Notes: a model not told the origin generated them from the sequence alone. Shown: positions 9,991 to 19,259, counted from the stretch's first letter. The stretch: DNA of 45,326 bases from Deltaproteobacteria bacterium (GCA_019136325.1 JAGVUJ010000242.1:1-45326); one strand, 5' to 3'. Translations and numbers: made by a program.

Positions 9991-10019
9991 TCTTTAACAA
10001 TAAATCGTTTCTGATTCAA
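9991..10019 (-). promoter_or_regulatory. Possible sigma-70 promoter for dtd
   Basis: On the minus strand TTGAAT and TAAAGA are separated by 17 nt, just upstream of dtd. Matches are mediocre (4/6 and 3/6). Confidence 0.35.
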
Positions 10020-10073
10020 GTTTTTTCTATGAAAAACGGTTAAATCATTTTTATTTAAAAAAATTCATTTTTC

Positions 10074-10102
10074 TTGACAGGCATAATTTTTGTTGTTAAG
10101 GA
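10074..10102 (+). promoter_or_regulatory. Possible sigma-70 promoter for the PxxKW gene
   Basis: A perfect TTGACA at 10074-10079 is followed 17 nt later by TAAGGA. The -35 is good and the -10 is weak. It lies about 100 bp upstream of the start codon in the divergent gap with dtd. Confidence 0.4.
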
Positions 10103-10203
10103 CACGCCGGTTTAAAAATACAGAGGCGTTTGTGGAATATCGTTGTAAAACTTTCATTTCCTGTAACGTCTAAAAAACAGAATCATACAAGGGGGTTATT
10201 TAA

Positions 10204-10485
10204 ATGATTTGCAAGACGGTTAAAGCTGGATTTGATTGCGCTTTTATGTCCAAAAACGGTTGTGGCTTTGTGAACGGCAGTTGTCAGGTTGTCATTGACA
10301 AATGCGAGGGTTGCGGGAAAATATTGGAGTACGAATCAAGCAAATATTGCAAGGTTTATCCTGATCCGGCCGGGAAATGGATGAGCGGACGGTGTCCGAC
10401 CGCCACTCATGTCAAACTGGAAATCAAAGAAGCTCAGAAAATCAATCCGCTCAAGGCTTCCAAGCGAGCAAGCAAGAAAGCATAA
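10204..10485 (+). CDS. PxxKW family cysteine-rich protein
   Basis: 93 residues with nine Cys, including C-x2-C near residue 37 (KCEGCGK), and the name-giving P-x-x-K-W signature (PDPAGKW, ~residues 56-62). The C-terminus is Lys-rich. Members of this small family occur mainly in anaerobic deltaproteobacteria. The cysteine spacing suggests metal or Fe-S binding, but the function is unknown. The ATG at 10204 has a strong Shine-Dalgarno (AAGGGGG, 8 nt away). The gene is monocistronic: a divergent neighbour lies upstream and a strong terminator immediately downstream. Confidence 0.85.
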   Translation: MICKTVKAGFDCAFMSKNGCGFVNGSCQVVIDKCEGCGKILEYESSKYCKVYPDPAGKWMSGRCPTATHVKLEIKEAQKINPLKASKRASKKA

Positions 10486-10502
10486 TAATATTTATATATG
10501 TT

Positions 10503-10540
10503 AATAAAAAAGCCAGCTTTCTTAAACTGGCTTTTTTATT
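10503..10540. terminator. Bidirectional intrinsic terminator
   Basis: A perfect 14-bp stem (10503-10516 with 10527-10540) around a 10-nt loop. It has AAAAAA on the left flank and TTTTTT on the right, so it gives a U-tract in both directions. It ends the PxxKW gene (+) and the merR-like gene (-), whose stop codon overlaps the right arm. Confidence 0.9.
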
Positions 10541-10883
10541 AACTGACAAGTTCTCTGATTTGCCGCAATTCCTGCCTGATGCGCATCAAAAAAAGTTTTT
10601 GTTTTTCCCCGCTTTTTTCTTCGGGTTCTTCATTATTACGCATTTTATGAAGCTGCTTTTTCGCACCATCAATGGTGAAACGTTGAGCGTAAAGCAGATT
10701 TTTGATGGTTAACAATTCCTGCACGTCTTTTTTTCTGTATAATCGTTGTGCAGTTTTTGTCCGTACGGGATTGACCGTCTTGAATTCGGTCTCCCAGTAT
10801 CTGATGACGTAAGGTTCCACATTGAGAATTTTACTGACCTCGCCAATGCGGAAATAAGCCTTGTCGGGAATTATCGTTTCCAT
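10539..10883 (-). CDS. MerR family transcriptional regulator
   Basis: 114 residues. An N-terminal winged helix of MerR type (YFRIGEVSKILNVEPYVIRYWE, here IGEVSKILNV at ~9-18 and IRYWE at ~25-29) is followed by RLYRKKDV and a short helix that would form the dimerising coiled coil. There is no C-terminal effector domain and no cysteine cluster, so it belongs to the short MerR type often found directly after pheT-ihfA. The ATG at 10883 is preferred over an in-frame TTG 12 nt upstream, because the GGGGA between them acts as its Shine-Dalgarno. It is the last gene of the thrS-to-ihfA run, 95 bp after ihfA. The target is unknown. Confidence 0.85.
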   Translation of the reverse strand: METIIPDKAYFRIGEVSKILNVEPYVIRYWETEFKTVNPVRTKTAQRLYRKKDVQELLTIKNLLYAQRFTIDGAKKQLHKMRNNEEPEEKSGEKQKLFLMRIRQELRQIRELVS

Positions 10884-10978
10884 AAACGTCCCCAAATCTC
10901 TTAGACTGAATCAAGCGGCGGAACCTGAGCCTTAAAACATTGTTCAGAGCATGAAAACGCGCGCTTGAATGTTGAAAT

Positions 10979-11251
10979 TTAATTCAGGGCTTTACGCAGT
11001 ACCTGAGAGGATTTGAATGTAAGCACTCTCCTGGCCGTAATGGATATTTCCTGTCCGGTCTGAGGATTACGTCCGCGGCGCGCTCTTTTTTCCTTGACCA
11101 GAAAATTACCGAAGCCGGAAATTTTTACTCTTTCACCTTTGGCCAGACAATCTTTGATAATGTCAAAAACGGATTCGACGATGTCTGAGGAATCTTTTTT
11201 GGAAAAACCGAGCTTTTCATGAACGTTCTGAATGATATCAATTTTCGTCAT
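10979..11251 (-). CDS. ihfA: Integration host factor, alpha subunit (HU/IHF family)
   Basis: 90 residues, typical for the family. It is a small DNA-bending protein that shapes the nucleoid and helps sigma-54 promoters and site-specific recombination. The signature GFGNFLVKEKRARRGRNPQTG region (GFGNF at ~47-51, then RRGRNPQTG on the beta-arm) is clear, with the intercalating proline in RNPQTG. The position directly downstream of pheT is the classic ihfA location. A strong Shine-Dalgarno GGAGG precedes the ATG. The beta partner is not in this window. IHF often assists sigma-54 promoters, which matters for the pilin promoter at 36438-36453. Confidence 0.92.
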   Translation of the reverse strand: MTKIDIIQNVHEKLGFSKKDSSDIVESVFDIIKDCLAKGERVKISGFGNFLVKEKRARRGRNPQTGQEISITARRVLTFKSSQVLRKALN

Positions 11252-11280
11252 TTTTTACCTCCATTTTAACTTTATGAATT

Positions 11281-13692
11281 TTATGATCTTAATTTTGCAC
11301 CTGTCAAACTGACGGTCTTTTGCACAATTCTTTCATGAACAGTGCTGGCTTCTTCATCAGTTAATGTTTTATCGGTGGCGCGGTAAGAAAATCGCAATCC
11401 CAGACTTTTTGTGCCTTCCGGAATTCCTTTTCCTGTATATATATCAAAAACGCTAACATTTTCAAGCAAATCTTCCTTCTGTTGCCAGACAATATTGATC
11501 ATTTTATCAGCTTCCATCCGTTCGGAAACAACGAAAGCCGCATCACGCGTCACCGCAGGATATTTCGATAATTCCTGATAGAAAACTTTGCTGCCCCTGT
11601 AAATATCGCATAAAATATCAAGATTAATTTCAAATACATAGATATTATTTTTAGAATCTATTCTTTCGAGAACATCCGGATGAATTTCGCCTGCCACACC
11701 AATTTGCCTGTCCTTGAAAAGAATTTTACAGGCCTTCCCGGGATGAAGGAAATATTCATCCATTGTGGCAATATAGTGGCAATTTGTAATTTTCAAATCA
11801 TGAGAAATATTTTCCAGGCTGCCTTTTAACGTGTAAAAATCAACCATTTTACCGGAGTTCCAGAGATCATCCGTGATTTTCCCCATGATGAGACCTGCCA
11901 GCATGTTTCTTTCTTCCGGCAGTTCCCCGTCCCGGCGATGCAAGAAAATTCTGCCGATTTCAAACATTTTTAAATCAAAAGAACCATTGTTGGCGTTTCT
12001 TTTTGCCGCATCAAGCAAACCATAAACCATGGTAGTCCGCATGGCGGAGAGGTCCTCTCCCAGCGGATTTTTAATCCTGACAAAATTACGTCTTTCGTCA
12101 TGATCAGGTAAAGAAAGCATGTCCGCCGCCTGCGGTGTGCCAAAACTGTAGTTGATAATCTCTGTAAACCCGTCGCCGATAAGCAATTGACGAATTTTTT
12201 CTTCCAGGTCAAGACGAGGAATAATTTCCATTTCTGTTACGGATACGTCAGGTAGAGTCACCGGTACGCGGTCATAACCGTAAAGTCGGGCGATTTCTTC
12301 AATAAGATCCACTTCTCTGGAAATATCGACGCGACATGTCGGCGGTGTAACGCAATATCGTCCCTTCCCTCCCGGCTTTACAATCATATCGATTCCACGC
12401 AGTATCCGAACTACATCCTTTGCTTCAATATTTGTACCGATGATCTGATGGATTCTTTTCATTCTTAAAGGAATGTCCTTGATGGGGGAAATTTTCCGTG
12501 GATACTCATCAATATAATTCTTACAAACAGAGCCTTTGGAAAGGTCTGCAATGAGTTGCGCTGCCCGATTAAGCGCTCTGACGACACCTTCGGGATCAAT
12601 GCCTCTTTCAAAACGGAAAGCGGCGTCAGTCGGCATGGCCAGTTTGCGGGCGGAGCGACGGATGGATGGCGGATTGAAATACGCGCTTTCCAGAAGAATC
12701 ATCCGGGTGTCTTCTTTAACCTCGGAATTGAGACCGCCCATGATTCCACCGATGGCGACCGGCTTGACACCGTCGCATATTAATAATGTATCGGCCGGCA
12801 AGACTCTGCTTTTGCCGTCCAGCGAAATAAATTCTTCGTTTTCCCTTGATTTACGGACAACAATTCTTCCTTCTTCCAGATAGCGGAAGTCAAAGGCGTG
12901 CAACGGCTGTCCCATCTCCAGCATGACAAAATTGGTGACATCAACAATATTATTGATGGCTCGCAACCCTGCCGCTTCCAGCCGTACTTTCATCCACAAG
13001 GGAGAAGATCCTATGTTAACATTTTTTATGACTCGTGCCGTATAACGGGGACAAAGATCGGAATCGATTATTTCAACAGAAGTCAGCGAATGAATGTCTT
13101 CTGCTTTTTCTCTGATTTTCACGGTCGGCAGCTTCATTTTTTTTCCGGTTATAGCCGCGACCTCTCTGGCTATGCCGATCATGCTCAAACAATCGGAACG
13201 GTTGGGCGTTACGTTGACATCTAACACAATGTCTTCAATATTTAACGCCTGCTCCAGAGGAAGGCCGATCGGTATATCGGAAGATAATTGCATAATACCT
13301 GACTCATCGCTGCCGATTTCAAGTTCCGCCTCGGAACAAAGCATGCCGTCTGATTTTTCACCGCGCAGAATAGAGGATTTGATGGTATAGCCTCCCGGAA
13401 TGACAGCACCGACTCTGGCCAAAGGAACAATATTCCCCGGCGCAATATTCTTTGCGCCGCAGACGATCGGATACGTTTCCGTTCCGTCGGTGACCTCACA
13501 GAGAGAAAGTTTGTCCGCGGAAGGATGAGGCTTGACCGAGAGGATTTTTGCCGTGACAACGCCGATGAATTGAGGACGAATGGTTTTAATCTCGTCGACT
13601 TCAAGCCCGGCCATAGTCAGTTTGTCGGCTAGTTCTTCAGCCGTTAATTCCACATCAATATAATCTTTAAGCCATTTGATACTGACCAGCAT
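11281..13692 (-). CDS. pheT: Phenylalanyl-tRNA synthetase, beta subunit
   Basis: 803 residues, full length. Together with PheS it forms the alpha2-beta2 enzyme that charges tRNA-Phe. Domains in order: an N-terminal EMAP/OB tRNA-binding domain (~40-150, VVTAKILSVKPHPSADKL), the B3/B4 editing domain (~210-400), the B5 domain (~405-475), a catalytic-like core, and the C-terminal FDX-ACB domain (~710-803, ending LTGAKLRS). AGGAGA precedes the ATG. The stop is followed 29 bp later by ihfA and the start lies 15 bp after pheS. No defects were seen. Confidence 0.97.
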   Translation of the reverse strand: MLVSIKWLKDYIDVELTAEELADKLTMAGLEVDEIKTIRPQFIGVVTAKILSVKPHPSADKLSLCEVTDGTETYPIVCGAKNIAPGNIVPLARVGAVIPGGYTIKSSILRGEKSDGMLCSEAELEIGSDESGIMQLSSDIPIGLPLEQALNIEDIVLDVNVTPNRSDCLSMIGIAREVAAITGKKMKLPTVKIREKAEDIHSLTSVEIIDSDLCPRYTARVIKNVNIGSSPLWMKVRLEAAGLRAINNIVDVTNFVMLEMGQPLHAFDFRYLEEGRIVVRKSRENEEFISLDGKSRVLPADTLLICDGVKPVAIGGIMGGLNSEVKEDTRMILLESAYFNPPSIRRSARKLAMPTDAAFRFERGIDPEGVVRALNRAAQLIADLSKGSVCKNYIDEYPRKISPIKDIPLRMKRIHQIIGTNIEAKDVVRILRGIDMIVKPGGKGRYCVTPPTCRVDISREVDLIEEIARLYGYDRVPVTLPDVSVTEMEIIPRLDLEEKIRQLLIGDGFTEIINYSFGTPQAADMLSLPDHDERRNFVRIKNPLGEDLSAMRTTMVYGLLDAAKRNANNGSFDLKMFEIGRIFLHRRDGELPEERNMLAGLIMGKITDDLWNSGKMVDFYTLKGSLENISHDLKITNCHYIATMDEYFLHPGKACKILFKDRQIGVAGEIHPDVLERIDSKNNIYVFEINLDILCDIYRGSKVFYQELSKYPAVTRDAAFVVSERMEADKMINIVWQQKEDLLENVSVFDIYTGKGIPEGTKSLGLRFSYRATDKTLTDEEASTVHERIVQKTVSLTGAKLRS

Positions 13693-13707
13693 AAAGAAAG
13701 CAGTCTC

Positions 13708-14724
13708 CTAAAATTGTTTGAGGAATCTGATGTCGTTTTCAAAGAATAAACGAATGTCGGAGATGCCATACTTCAACATGGCAATGCGTTCCAGACCGAG
13801 GCCGAAAGCAAAGCCGGTATATTCTTCATAATCGTAGTTTACATTCTGGAAAACGGCCGGATCCACCATGCCCGAGCCGAGAATTTCCAGCCAGCCGCTT
13901 TGACCGCATACCCGGCAACCCTTTCCATTGCATATGACACAGCGGATATCCACTTCAGCCGAAGGCTCCGTGAAAGGAAAGAAACTTGGACGAAAACGCA
14001 AGGTGGTTGAACGTCCAAAAATCTTTTTAAGAAATGCCGTCAGGATTCCCTTGAGATCGCCGAATGTGACACCCTTGTCAACCAGGAGGCCTTCAATTTG
14101 ATGAAACATCGGAGTATGTGATACGTCAGAGTCGGGACGGTAAACCTTTCCCGGTGATAAAATCCGCAGAGGAGGTCTGACTTTTTCCATCACCCGGACC
14201 TGAACGGGCGAGGTGTGTGTTCTTAAAACGATGTTGCCGTCAATATAGAACGTATCCTGCATGTCACGGGCCGGATGGTCCTTGGGAATATTGAGGGCCT
14301 CAAAATTATAGTAGTCCAGCTCTATCTCCGGTCCTTCCACAATAGAAAAACCGAAGGATGAAAAAAAAGAACAGATTTCCCTCCGGATCTGAAGAACAGG
14401 ATGAACTCGCCCGCATTTAACGGAACTTCCCGGCAGCGTAACATCAATTTTTTCTTTTGCTAAAATTTCTTCTTTATTTCGTTTTGCGTATTGCTGAACT
14501 GCTTCATCAATCTTGACGGTCAGTGCGTTTTTTAACTCATTGCACAACTTGCCGAACACCGGCTTTTCATCATCGGGAACTTGCGCTATATTGCGCAAAA
14601 GGCCGGTTAACAGCCCTTTTCTGCCAAGATATTTGGTTTTAATATTCAAAAAATGCTCTTCAGTTACTGCTGAATTTATTTCAGCCAGAGCATCTTTTTC
14701 CAGTTGTTGAAGCCTGTTTATCAT
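13708..14724 (-). CDS. pheS: Phenylalanyl-tRNA synthetase, alpha subunit
   Basis: 338 residues, full length; the catalytic class II subunit. It has an N-terminal coiled coil (~1-85), motif 2 region [12 protein letters not shown] (~205) and motif 3 [13 protein letters not shown] (~310). A C-x2-C-x4-C-x2-C segment ([13 protein letters not shown], ~258-270) is a known variable insertion in many bacterial PheS and could bind zinc. The ATG lies 5 bp after the rplT stop, and the AAAGG at the end of rplT probably serves as its Shine-Dalgarno, implying coupling. The E. coli leader peptide gene pheM is not present. Confidence 0.97.
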   Translation of the reverse strand: MINRLQQLEKDALAEINSAVTEEHFLNIKTKYLGRKGLLTGLLRNIAQVPDDEKPVFGKLCNELKNALTVKIDEAVQQYAKRNKEEILAKEKIDVTLPGSSVKCGRVHPVLQIRREICSFFSSFGFSIVEGPEIELDYYNFEALNIPKDHPARDMQDTFYIDGNIVLRTHTSPVQVRVMEKVRPPLRILSPGKVYRPDSDVSHTPMFHQIEGLLVDKGVTFGDLKGILTAFLKKIFGRSTTLRFRPSFFPFTEPSAEVDIRCVICNGKGCRVCGQSGWLEILGSGMVDPAVFQNVNYDYEEYTGFAFGLGLERIAMLKYGISDIRLFFENDIRFLKQF

Positions 14725-14729
14725 GAAAA

Positions 14730-15080
14730 CTACTTGCCTTTAGCAATGGTCACAACCTGCGCAAAAGCCTGCGGATCATTGATGGCCAGTTCCGCAAGAA
14801 TCTTCCGATCCAGCTCGATTCCGGATTTTTTCATACCGTCAATCAGGCGGCTGTAGGTAATGCTGTTCATGCCGGCCGCAGCACTAATGCGTGCGATCCA
14901 CAATTGACGAAATTCTCTTTTTCTTGCCCGGCGGTCGCGATACGCGTATTTCATTGCCTTGTTTACCGCTTCAGTGGCCGTTCTCAGCAACCGGCTGCGG
15001 GCGCCAAAGAAACCTTTCGCCAGTTTCAGCACCTTTCTTCTTCTTTTACGAGCGTTGACGCTCCTTTTTATCCTGGACAT
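14730..15080 (-). CDS. rplT: 50S ribosomal protein L20
   Basis: 116 residues, strongly basic, with the typical [19 protein letters not shown] start (first 19 residues) and the [22 protein letters not shown] region near residue 75. It binds 23S rRNA early in 50S assembly and in several bacteria represses its own operon. It lies in the canonical infC-rpmI-rplT order, 46 bp after rpmI and tightly coupled to pheS. No abnormal residues were noted. Confidence 0.98.
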   Translation of the reverse strand: MSRIKRSVNARKRRRKVLKLAKGFFGARSRLLRTATEAVNKAMKYAYRDRRARKREFRQLWIARISAAAGMNSITYSRLIDGMKKSGIELDRKILAELAINDPQAFAQVVTIAKGK

Positions 15081-15126
15081 TTTTCTTTTCTCCTAAATTA
15101 CAAATGTGACTTTTATTCCAAATAAA

Positions 15127-15324
15127 TTATAAATAAGGAATCAGTTTCTTGATGGCCTTATAATTTGCCGAATCGACTACGGTTGATTTCCTTAACGTCC
15201 TCTTTCTCTTTGTCGTTTTCTTCGTGAGGATATGACTGGCAAAAGCCTTGCTGCGCTTCACCTTGCCTTTTGCGGTCAGCGAAAAACGTTTTGCAGCTCC
15301 TCGGTGTGTTTTTACTTTTGGCAT
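15127..15324 (-). CDS. rpmI: 50S ribosomal protein L35
   Basis: 65 residues, the normal size. The basic sequence [14 protein letters not shown] with [16 protein letters not shown] is characteristic. The second gene of the infC-rpmI-rplT unit, starting 18 bp after infC. The Shine-Dalgarno is AGAAAGG. Confidence 0.98.
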   Translation of the reverse strand: MPKVKTHRGAAKRFSLTAKGKVKRSKAFASHILTKKTTKRKRTLRKSTVVDSANYKAIKKLIPYL

Positions 15325-15342
15325 GCGTTTACCTTTCTGGGA

Positions 15343-15855
15343 TTATTGTTTTTTAGGTGACAAAATCATCACCATGTTGCGACCTTCCAAACGGGGCTCC
15401 TGATCAATAATACAATCATTGGCCAGCTCGTTTCTAATTTTTTCCATCAACTTTCTGCCGATGTCCGTAAAAGCAATTTCTCTGCCCCTGAACATCATTG
15501 AAACCTTCACCTTGTCATGATTGCCGAGAAATTTTTTGATATGTTTCATTTTTACCTGCACATCATGATCTTCCGTTTTGGGTTTCAATTTAATCTCTTT
15601 AACCTGTATGATGGTTTGACTCTTCCTGGCATCATGCATCTTTTTGTTCTGCTTGTAACGATACTTCCCGTAATCCATGATCTTACAAACAGGCGTATCG
15701 CCGGAGGATGATACTTCCACCAAATCAAACCCAACCTCTTCCGCCTTGGCCAGAGCTTCTTCCAGCGTCAAGACACCGAGTTGTTTCCCATCATCGCTGA
15801 TTACCCTCACGTTGGCGGATTTTATTTCTCTGTTGATTCTAAGATCCTTTACTAT
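15343..15855 (-). CDS. infC: Translation initiation factor IF-3 (non-canonical AUA start)
   Basis: 170 residues from the proposed start (E. coli 180). It binds the 30S subunit, keeps the subunits apart and proofreads the start codon and initiator tRNA. The N-domain contains RINREIKSANVRVI and GVLTLEEALAKAEE. The C-domain contains QVKMKHIKKFLGNHDKVKV and ends VMILSPKKQ. The first ATG/GTG/TTG-type codon in frame is a GTG at 15810, which would remove the conserved INREI segment. Upstream, an in-frame stop at 15861-15859 and a perfect AGGAGGTGA leave ATA at 15855-15853 as the only well-spaced start (6 nt from AGGAGG). infC is known to use rare starts (AUU, AUC, AUA) so that IF-3 represses itself. 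thrS ends 38 bp upstream. Confidence 0.9.
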   Translation of the reverse strand: MVKDLRINREIKSANVRVISDDGKQLGVLTLEEALAKAEEVGFDLVEVSSSGDTPVCKIMDYGKYRYKQNKKMHDARKSQTIIQVKEIKLKPKTEDHDVQVKMKHIKKFLGNHDKVKVSMMFRGREIAFTDIGRKLMEKIRNELANDCIIDQEPRLEGRNMVMILSPKKQ

Positions 15856-15893
15856 ATGTCACCTCCTGAACATGGTTTATTGAAAAAATATTT

Positions 15894-17807
15894 CTACAGT
15901 TTCTTTTCGCATTTTTCTTTAATCAGGCTGATAAACGCATCAACCGGCATGGATCCCAGATTCTGTCCATCACGTGACCGCGGAGCAACGGCGGCCGCGT
16001 CGACTTCCTTGTCGCCGATCACCAGCATATAAGGAATTTTTTGCATCTGCGCCTGACGAATTTTATACCCCAGTTTCTCATTGTCGAAATATCTTTCGGA
16101 TCGAATGCCGGCCTCGATCAATCGGTCGTGAACCGTTTGAGCGTAGGGAATGTGTTTGTCTGTCACTGTCAGCAGCATACACTGAATCGGCGACAGCCAG
16201 ACGGGAAATGCACCCGCATAATGTTCGATCAGCACACCCATAAAACGCTCTATTGCACCGAGAATAACCCTGTGCAGCATGACAGGCCGGTGTTTTTCCC
16301 CATCCGCGCCGATATAACTCAAATCGAATCGTTCCGGCAGCGTAAAATCGCATTGAATGGTGGCGCACTGCCATTTCCTTTTCAGGGCATCTTTTAGCTT
16401 AAAATCTATTTTCGGGCCATAGAAAGCTCCATCGCCTTCGTTGACTTCATAATGGATGTTATTATCCTTAAGCGCATTTTCCAGGGCGGTGGTTGCCAAG
16501 TTCCAGTCCGCATCGGATCCGATGGATTTATCCGGTCTGGTGCTTAATTCCACTTCGTATTCGAATCCGAAAATTCCCATGGCGTAATTGACGAAATCGG
16601 CAATAGCGCGTATTTCAGCATTCAATTGTTCGGGCGTGCAGAGAATATGCGCATCATCCTGGGTAAATTGCCGTACTCTCATCAGTCCATGCAGAACGCC
16701 GGTTTTTTCATGGCGGTGAACCGTGCCCAGCTCGAAATAGCGCAACGGCAAATCACGATAACTTCTGATTTTTGATTTATAAATCAACATGTGTGAAAGA
16801 CAGTTCATGGGCTTGATGCCGTAAGTCTGCTCGTCCACTTCAGTGAAATACATGTTGTCACGATAATGGTCAAAATGACCGGATTTTTTCCAAAGATCAA
16901 CCTTAAGAATCTGCGGCCCCATCACCATATCATATCCGCGTTTCAAATGTTCTTTTCTTTCCCATTCTTCGATCAGGTAACGCAACAGCATGCCTTTGGG
17001 ATGAAAAATAACGAGACCTGCTCCGGCTTCTTCATTAACCTGAAATAGATCAAGTTCTCTTCCCAAACGGCGATGATCCCGCTTTTTGGCTTCTTCCAGC
17101 AGGGTTAAATAATCATGAAGTTCGCTTTCCGTAGCAAAACCGGTTCCGTAAATGCGTTGCAGCATGGGATTATTCTCATTGCCGCGCCAGTATGCTCCCG
17201 CTACATTGAGAAGCTTGAAGGCTTTGATCATTCCGGTTGAGGGAATGTGCGGTCCCCGGCACAAATCAATATAGGTACCCTGTTTATAAATGCTGACTTC
17301 TTTAATCTCGTCAGGCAGATCATTTATTAATTCAACCTTGTAATTTTCGCCTCTGTCCTTGAATAATTTTGCTGCTGCCTCGCGCGGCATTTCTTCTCTG
17401 ATGAAACGATGATCGGCTCTGATAATTGCTTTCATTCGCTTTTCAATTTCTGCAAAATCATCGATGGTAAACGTTTCTTTGTATTCGAAATCATAATAGA
17501 ATCCGTCTTCGATCGAAGGACCGATACTGACCTTGGCGCCGGGAAACACTTCCTGAACCGCCTGAGCCATAACGTGAGATATGCTGTGACGCAAAATGGA
17601 CAGTCCTTCGCCGGAGGAGATATCGATTAAATCAATTTTCGAATCTTCATTTACCGGACAGCTTAAGTCCGACGGTTTGTTGTTGATTTTAACCGCCACG
17701 GTATAGGTCAGAGTTTCCTTTTTCCATGTTTGGACAGCCTCGGCGGCGGTAATTCCCTTTTTGAAGGAAATTTCTTTATTGTCAGGGAAAACAATCTTTA
17801 TATCCAT
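15894..17807 (-). CDS. thrS: Threonyl-tRNA synthetase
   Basis: 637 residues, full length. It charges tRNA-Thr and edits Ser-tRNA-Thr. Domains: TGS (~1-62), the N2 editing domain with HSISH (~72-76) and the CRGPH metal-site motif (~183-187), the class II catalytic core (motif 2 [15 protein letters not shown], motif 3 [13 protein letters not shown]) and the C-terminal anticodon-binding domain (~535-637). The ATG at 17807 lacks a strong Shine-Dalgarno (GAGTGA). It heads the translation operon thrS-infC-rpmI-rplT-pheS-pheT-ihfA. No T-box leader was found; tRNA-Val lies just upstream on the same strand. Confidence 0.97.
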   Translation of the reverse strand: MDIKIVFPDNKEISFKKGITAAEAVQTWKKETLTYTVAVKINNKPSDLSCPVNEDSKIDLIDISSGEGLSILRHSISHVMAQAVQEVFPGAKVSIGPSIEDGFYYDFEYKETFTIDDFAEIEKRMKAIIRADHRFIREEMPREAAAKLFKDRGENYKVELINDLPDEIKEVSIYKQGTYIDLCRGPHIPSTGMIKAFKLLNVAGAYWRGNENNPMLQRIYGTGFATESELHDYLTLLEEAKKRDHRRLGRELDLFQVNEEAGAGLVIFHPKGMLLRYLIEEWERKEHLKRGYDMVMGPQILKVDLWKKSGHFDHYRDNMYFTEVDEQTYGIKPMNCLSHMLIYKSKIRSYRDLPLRYFELGTVHRHEKTGVLHGLMRVRQFTQDDAHILCTPEQLNAEIRAIADFVNYAMGIFGFEYEVELSTRPDKSIGSDADWNLATTALENALKDNNIHYEVNEGDGAFYGPKIDFKLKDALKRKWQCATIQCDFTLPERFDLSYIGADGEKHRPVMLHRVILGAIERFMGVLIEHYAGAFPVWLSPIQCMLLTVTDKHIPYAQTVHDRLIEAGIRSERYFDNEKLGYKIRQAQMQKIPYMLVIGDKEVDAAAVAPRSRDGQNLGSMPVDAFISLIKEKCEKKL

Positions 17808-17837
17808 AACTTAATCACTCATATCAACTTCATTTGA

Positions 17838-17868
17838 AAAGGGCATCACTGTCTTGCTGATGCCCTTT
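17838..17868 (-). terminator. Hairpin between tRNA-Val and thrS
   Basis: An 11-bp stem AAAGGGCATCA / TGATGCCCTTT around a 9-nt loop. On the minus strand it is followed by a short TTTTC. It probably ends the tRNA-Val transcript. With only four U residues, read-through into thrS is possible. Confidence 0.6.
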
Positions 17869-17903
17869 CGTTATATAATCAAGACATTCTTTTTATTAAA
17901 AAA

Positions 17904-17978
17904 TGGTAGGCAAGCAGGGATTTGAACCCTGGACATCCACCGCGTCAGGATGGCGCTCTCCCCCTGAGCTACTTGCCT
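17904..17978 (-). tRNA. tRNA-Val (anticodon GAC)
   Basis: 75 nt including an encoded CCA. It folds as a standard cloverleaf: acceptor AGGCAAG/CTTGCCT, D stem GCTC/GAGC with a short loop, anticodon stem CCATC/GGTGG with loop CTGACGC (anticodon GAC, reading GUC/GUU), a 5-nt variable loop, and T stem CAGGG/CCCTG with TTCAAAT. The discriminator is A. It has its own upstream promoter and a hairpin downstream before thrS. Confidence 0.95.
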
Positions 17979-18008
17979 ACGAAAATCACCAATATTTTTA
18001 ACGGTGCG

Positions 18009-18037
18009 TAAATAGCAGTAAACCGAATCCATGTCAA
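18009..18037 (-). promoter_or_regulatory. Sigma-70 promoter for tRNA-Val
   Basis: On the minus strand a perfect TTGACA and an extended -10 (TGC-TATTTA) are separated by 17 nt, about 30 nt upstream of the mature tRNA. Read-through past the hairpin at 17838-17868 would also feed thrS. Confidence 0.65.
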
Positions 18038-18059
18038 GCTAAATATCTTATATATTAGC

Positions 18060-18608
18060 TTATTTTTCAGGGGTGCGATTCAAAAACTTTATGCCTTTTA
18101 ATATATAAACCAAACCGGATATCACTGTGAAAAAAGCGGTTAACCAGAAAAGAATTTTGATCAAATCGTAGCTGATTTCATTATAAGCAAATATCTTTAA
18201 AGATAAGGAAATAAAAACCGTTCCTATTTGCAGAGCCGTAGTGATTTTACTGACGAAAACCGGTTTAATTTCATAGGTTACGGACAGCATGGTTAATGTG
18301 ATGATGCCGATAAGGATAATCAAATCACGGCTGATAACAATCACCGTCAACCATCCGGGTATCAGACCGAAAATTGACAGAGATATAAAGCTGGTGGACA
18401 AAAGGATCTTGTCTGCCAGAGGATCCAGAAATGCTCCCAGCTCCGTCTGTTTTTTCAGGAGCCGGGCCAGAGCACCATCCAGTGCATCCGTAAGACCGGC
18501 AACAAAAAAGGCAATTAACGCCTTGGCATATTCATTCTGGATGAGAAATATGACAATGACGGGAACGAGAATAATTCGCAATAACGATAAAAAATTAGGA
18601 ATGTTCAT
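18060..18608 (-). CDS. pgsA: CDP-diacylglycerol--glycerol-3-phosphate 3-phosphatidyltransferase
   Basis: 182 residues, an integral membrane enzyme with about five to six hydrophobic helices. It makes phosphatidylglycerol-phosphate, the precursor of phosphatidylglycerol and cardiolipin. The CDP-alcohol phosphatidyltransferase signature D-x2-DG-x2-AR-x8-G-x3-D-x3-D is complete (DALDGALARLL, then GAFLDPLADK, residues ~41-67). The N-terminus MNIPNFLSLLRI is typical of PgsA. It lies between a lipoprotein gene and tRNA-Val. Another CDP-alcohol transferase specificity cannot be fully excluded by eye, but PgsA fits best. Confidence 0.9.
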   Translation of the reverse strand: MNIPNFLSLLRIILVPVIVIFLIQNEYAKALIAFFVAGLTDALDGALARLLKKQTELGAFLDPLADKILLSTSFISLSIFGLIPGWLTVIVISRDLIILIGIITLTMLSVTYEIKPVFVSKITTALQIGTVFISLSLKIFAYNEISYDLIKILFWLTAFFTVISGLVYILKGIKFLNRTPEK

Positions 18609-18662
18609 GGTGAATAACGTATCAATCTTTGTCTGCCGTGTTTAAATTTTAATATGTAACCC

Positions 18663-19259
18663 TTAGTTAACGAGGTTTGGTCCATCGGGAAGAGTCTCAA
18701 GAACTTTATTTGAAGCTTCATCGATAAGCGATTCAAGGCCTTCCATCGATTTTTTTTCCAGTCGCCTTCTGGTAAAATCAAAATTTCTTTTGACGGATTT
18801 TGTTTGAGCTTTCCAGACGACTTCGTTCGTATTCGTATTCCTTAATTCACAGTTCACTGTGATACTGACCGGTGCGTAAATCAACATGAATTCACTTTCT
18901 TTTTTAAGCGTGCAATACATTGACGCGTCGGCGTTGAGTGAATTTTTCAAAATGTCTGAAACTGTTTGCGGTGTTTTTCCTTCTCGGATGCTTTCCTTTA
19001 AGGAGCCTATCCGGGCATCTATTTCTTCCAGTGCTATTTTGGGATAGCCTTTAAAAAACATCTCTTCGGAAATTCTGGTTCGCAAGAGTTGAACATCTCG
19101 ATAATCGGCATTGATTGCATCAATTGGAAGAATGGCGACGGCCTTGACGCTCATTTTATCTTTTTCATTTTTCGGGATAAGATTTTGCGAATGTTCAGCA
19201 CATCCGCTGACGATTGCCAGGACAATGATCCATAAAATTATGGCCTTAAACTCATTCAT
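18663..19259 (-). CDS. Putative lipoprotein, GNA1162/DUF799-like
   Basis: 198 residues. An N-terminal hydrophobic segment (6-18) ends in a lipobox V-S-G-C with the lipidated Cys at residue 20, so it should be a membrane-anchored periplasmic lipoprotein. The mature part begins the conserved globular domain with VKAVAILPIDAINADYRDV (~38-56), the pattern of GNA1162/DUF799 and related outer-membrane lipoproteins. It is followed by an RISEEMFFKGYPKI segment and two beta-rich stretches. In other bacteria such proteins sit next to CsgG-like and DUF4810 lipoproteins; those partners are absent here. It lies 17 bp after the small acidic protein gene and may share its transcript. Function not established. 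Confidence 0.65.
   Translation of the reverse strand: MNEFKAIILWIIVLAIVSGCAEHSQNLIPKNEKDKMSVKAVAILPIDAINADYRDVQLLRTRISEEMFFKGYPKIALEEIDARIGSLKESIREGKTPQTVSDILKNSLNADASMYCTLKKESEFMLIYAPVSITVNCELRNTNTNEVVWKAQTKSVKRNFDFTRRRLEKKSMEGLESLIDEASNKVLETLPDGPNLVN

Noticed and set aside
15811..15855. infC starting at the GTG at 15810
   Set aside because: It would delete the conserved INREI region, while a perfect Shine-Dalgarno upstream points to the ATA at 15855.
17808..17903. T-box leader in front of thrS
   Set aside because: No T-box core sequence or specifier stem was found; the only structure is the short hairpin after tRNA-Val.
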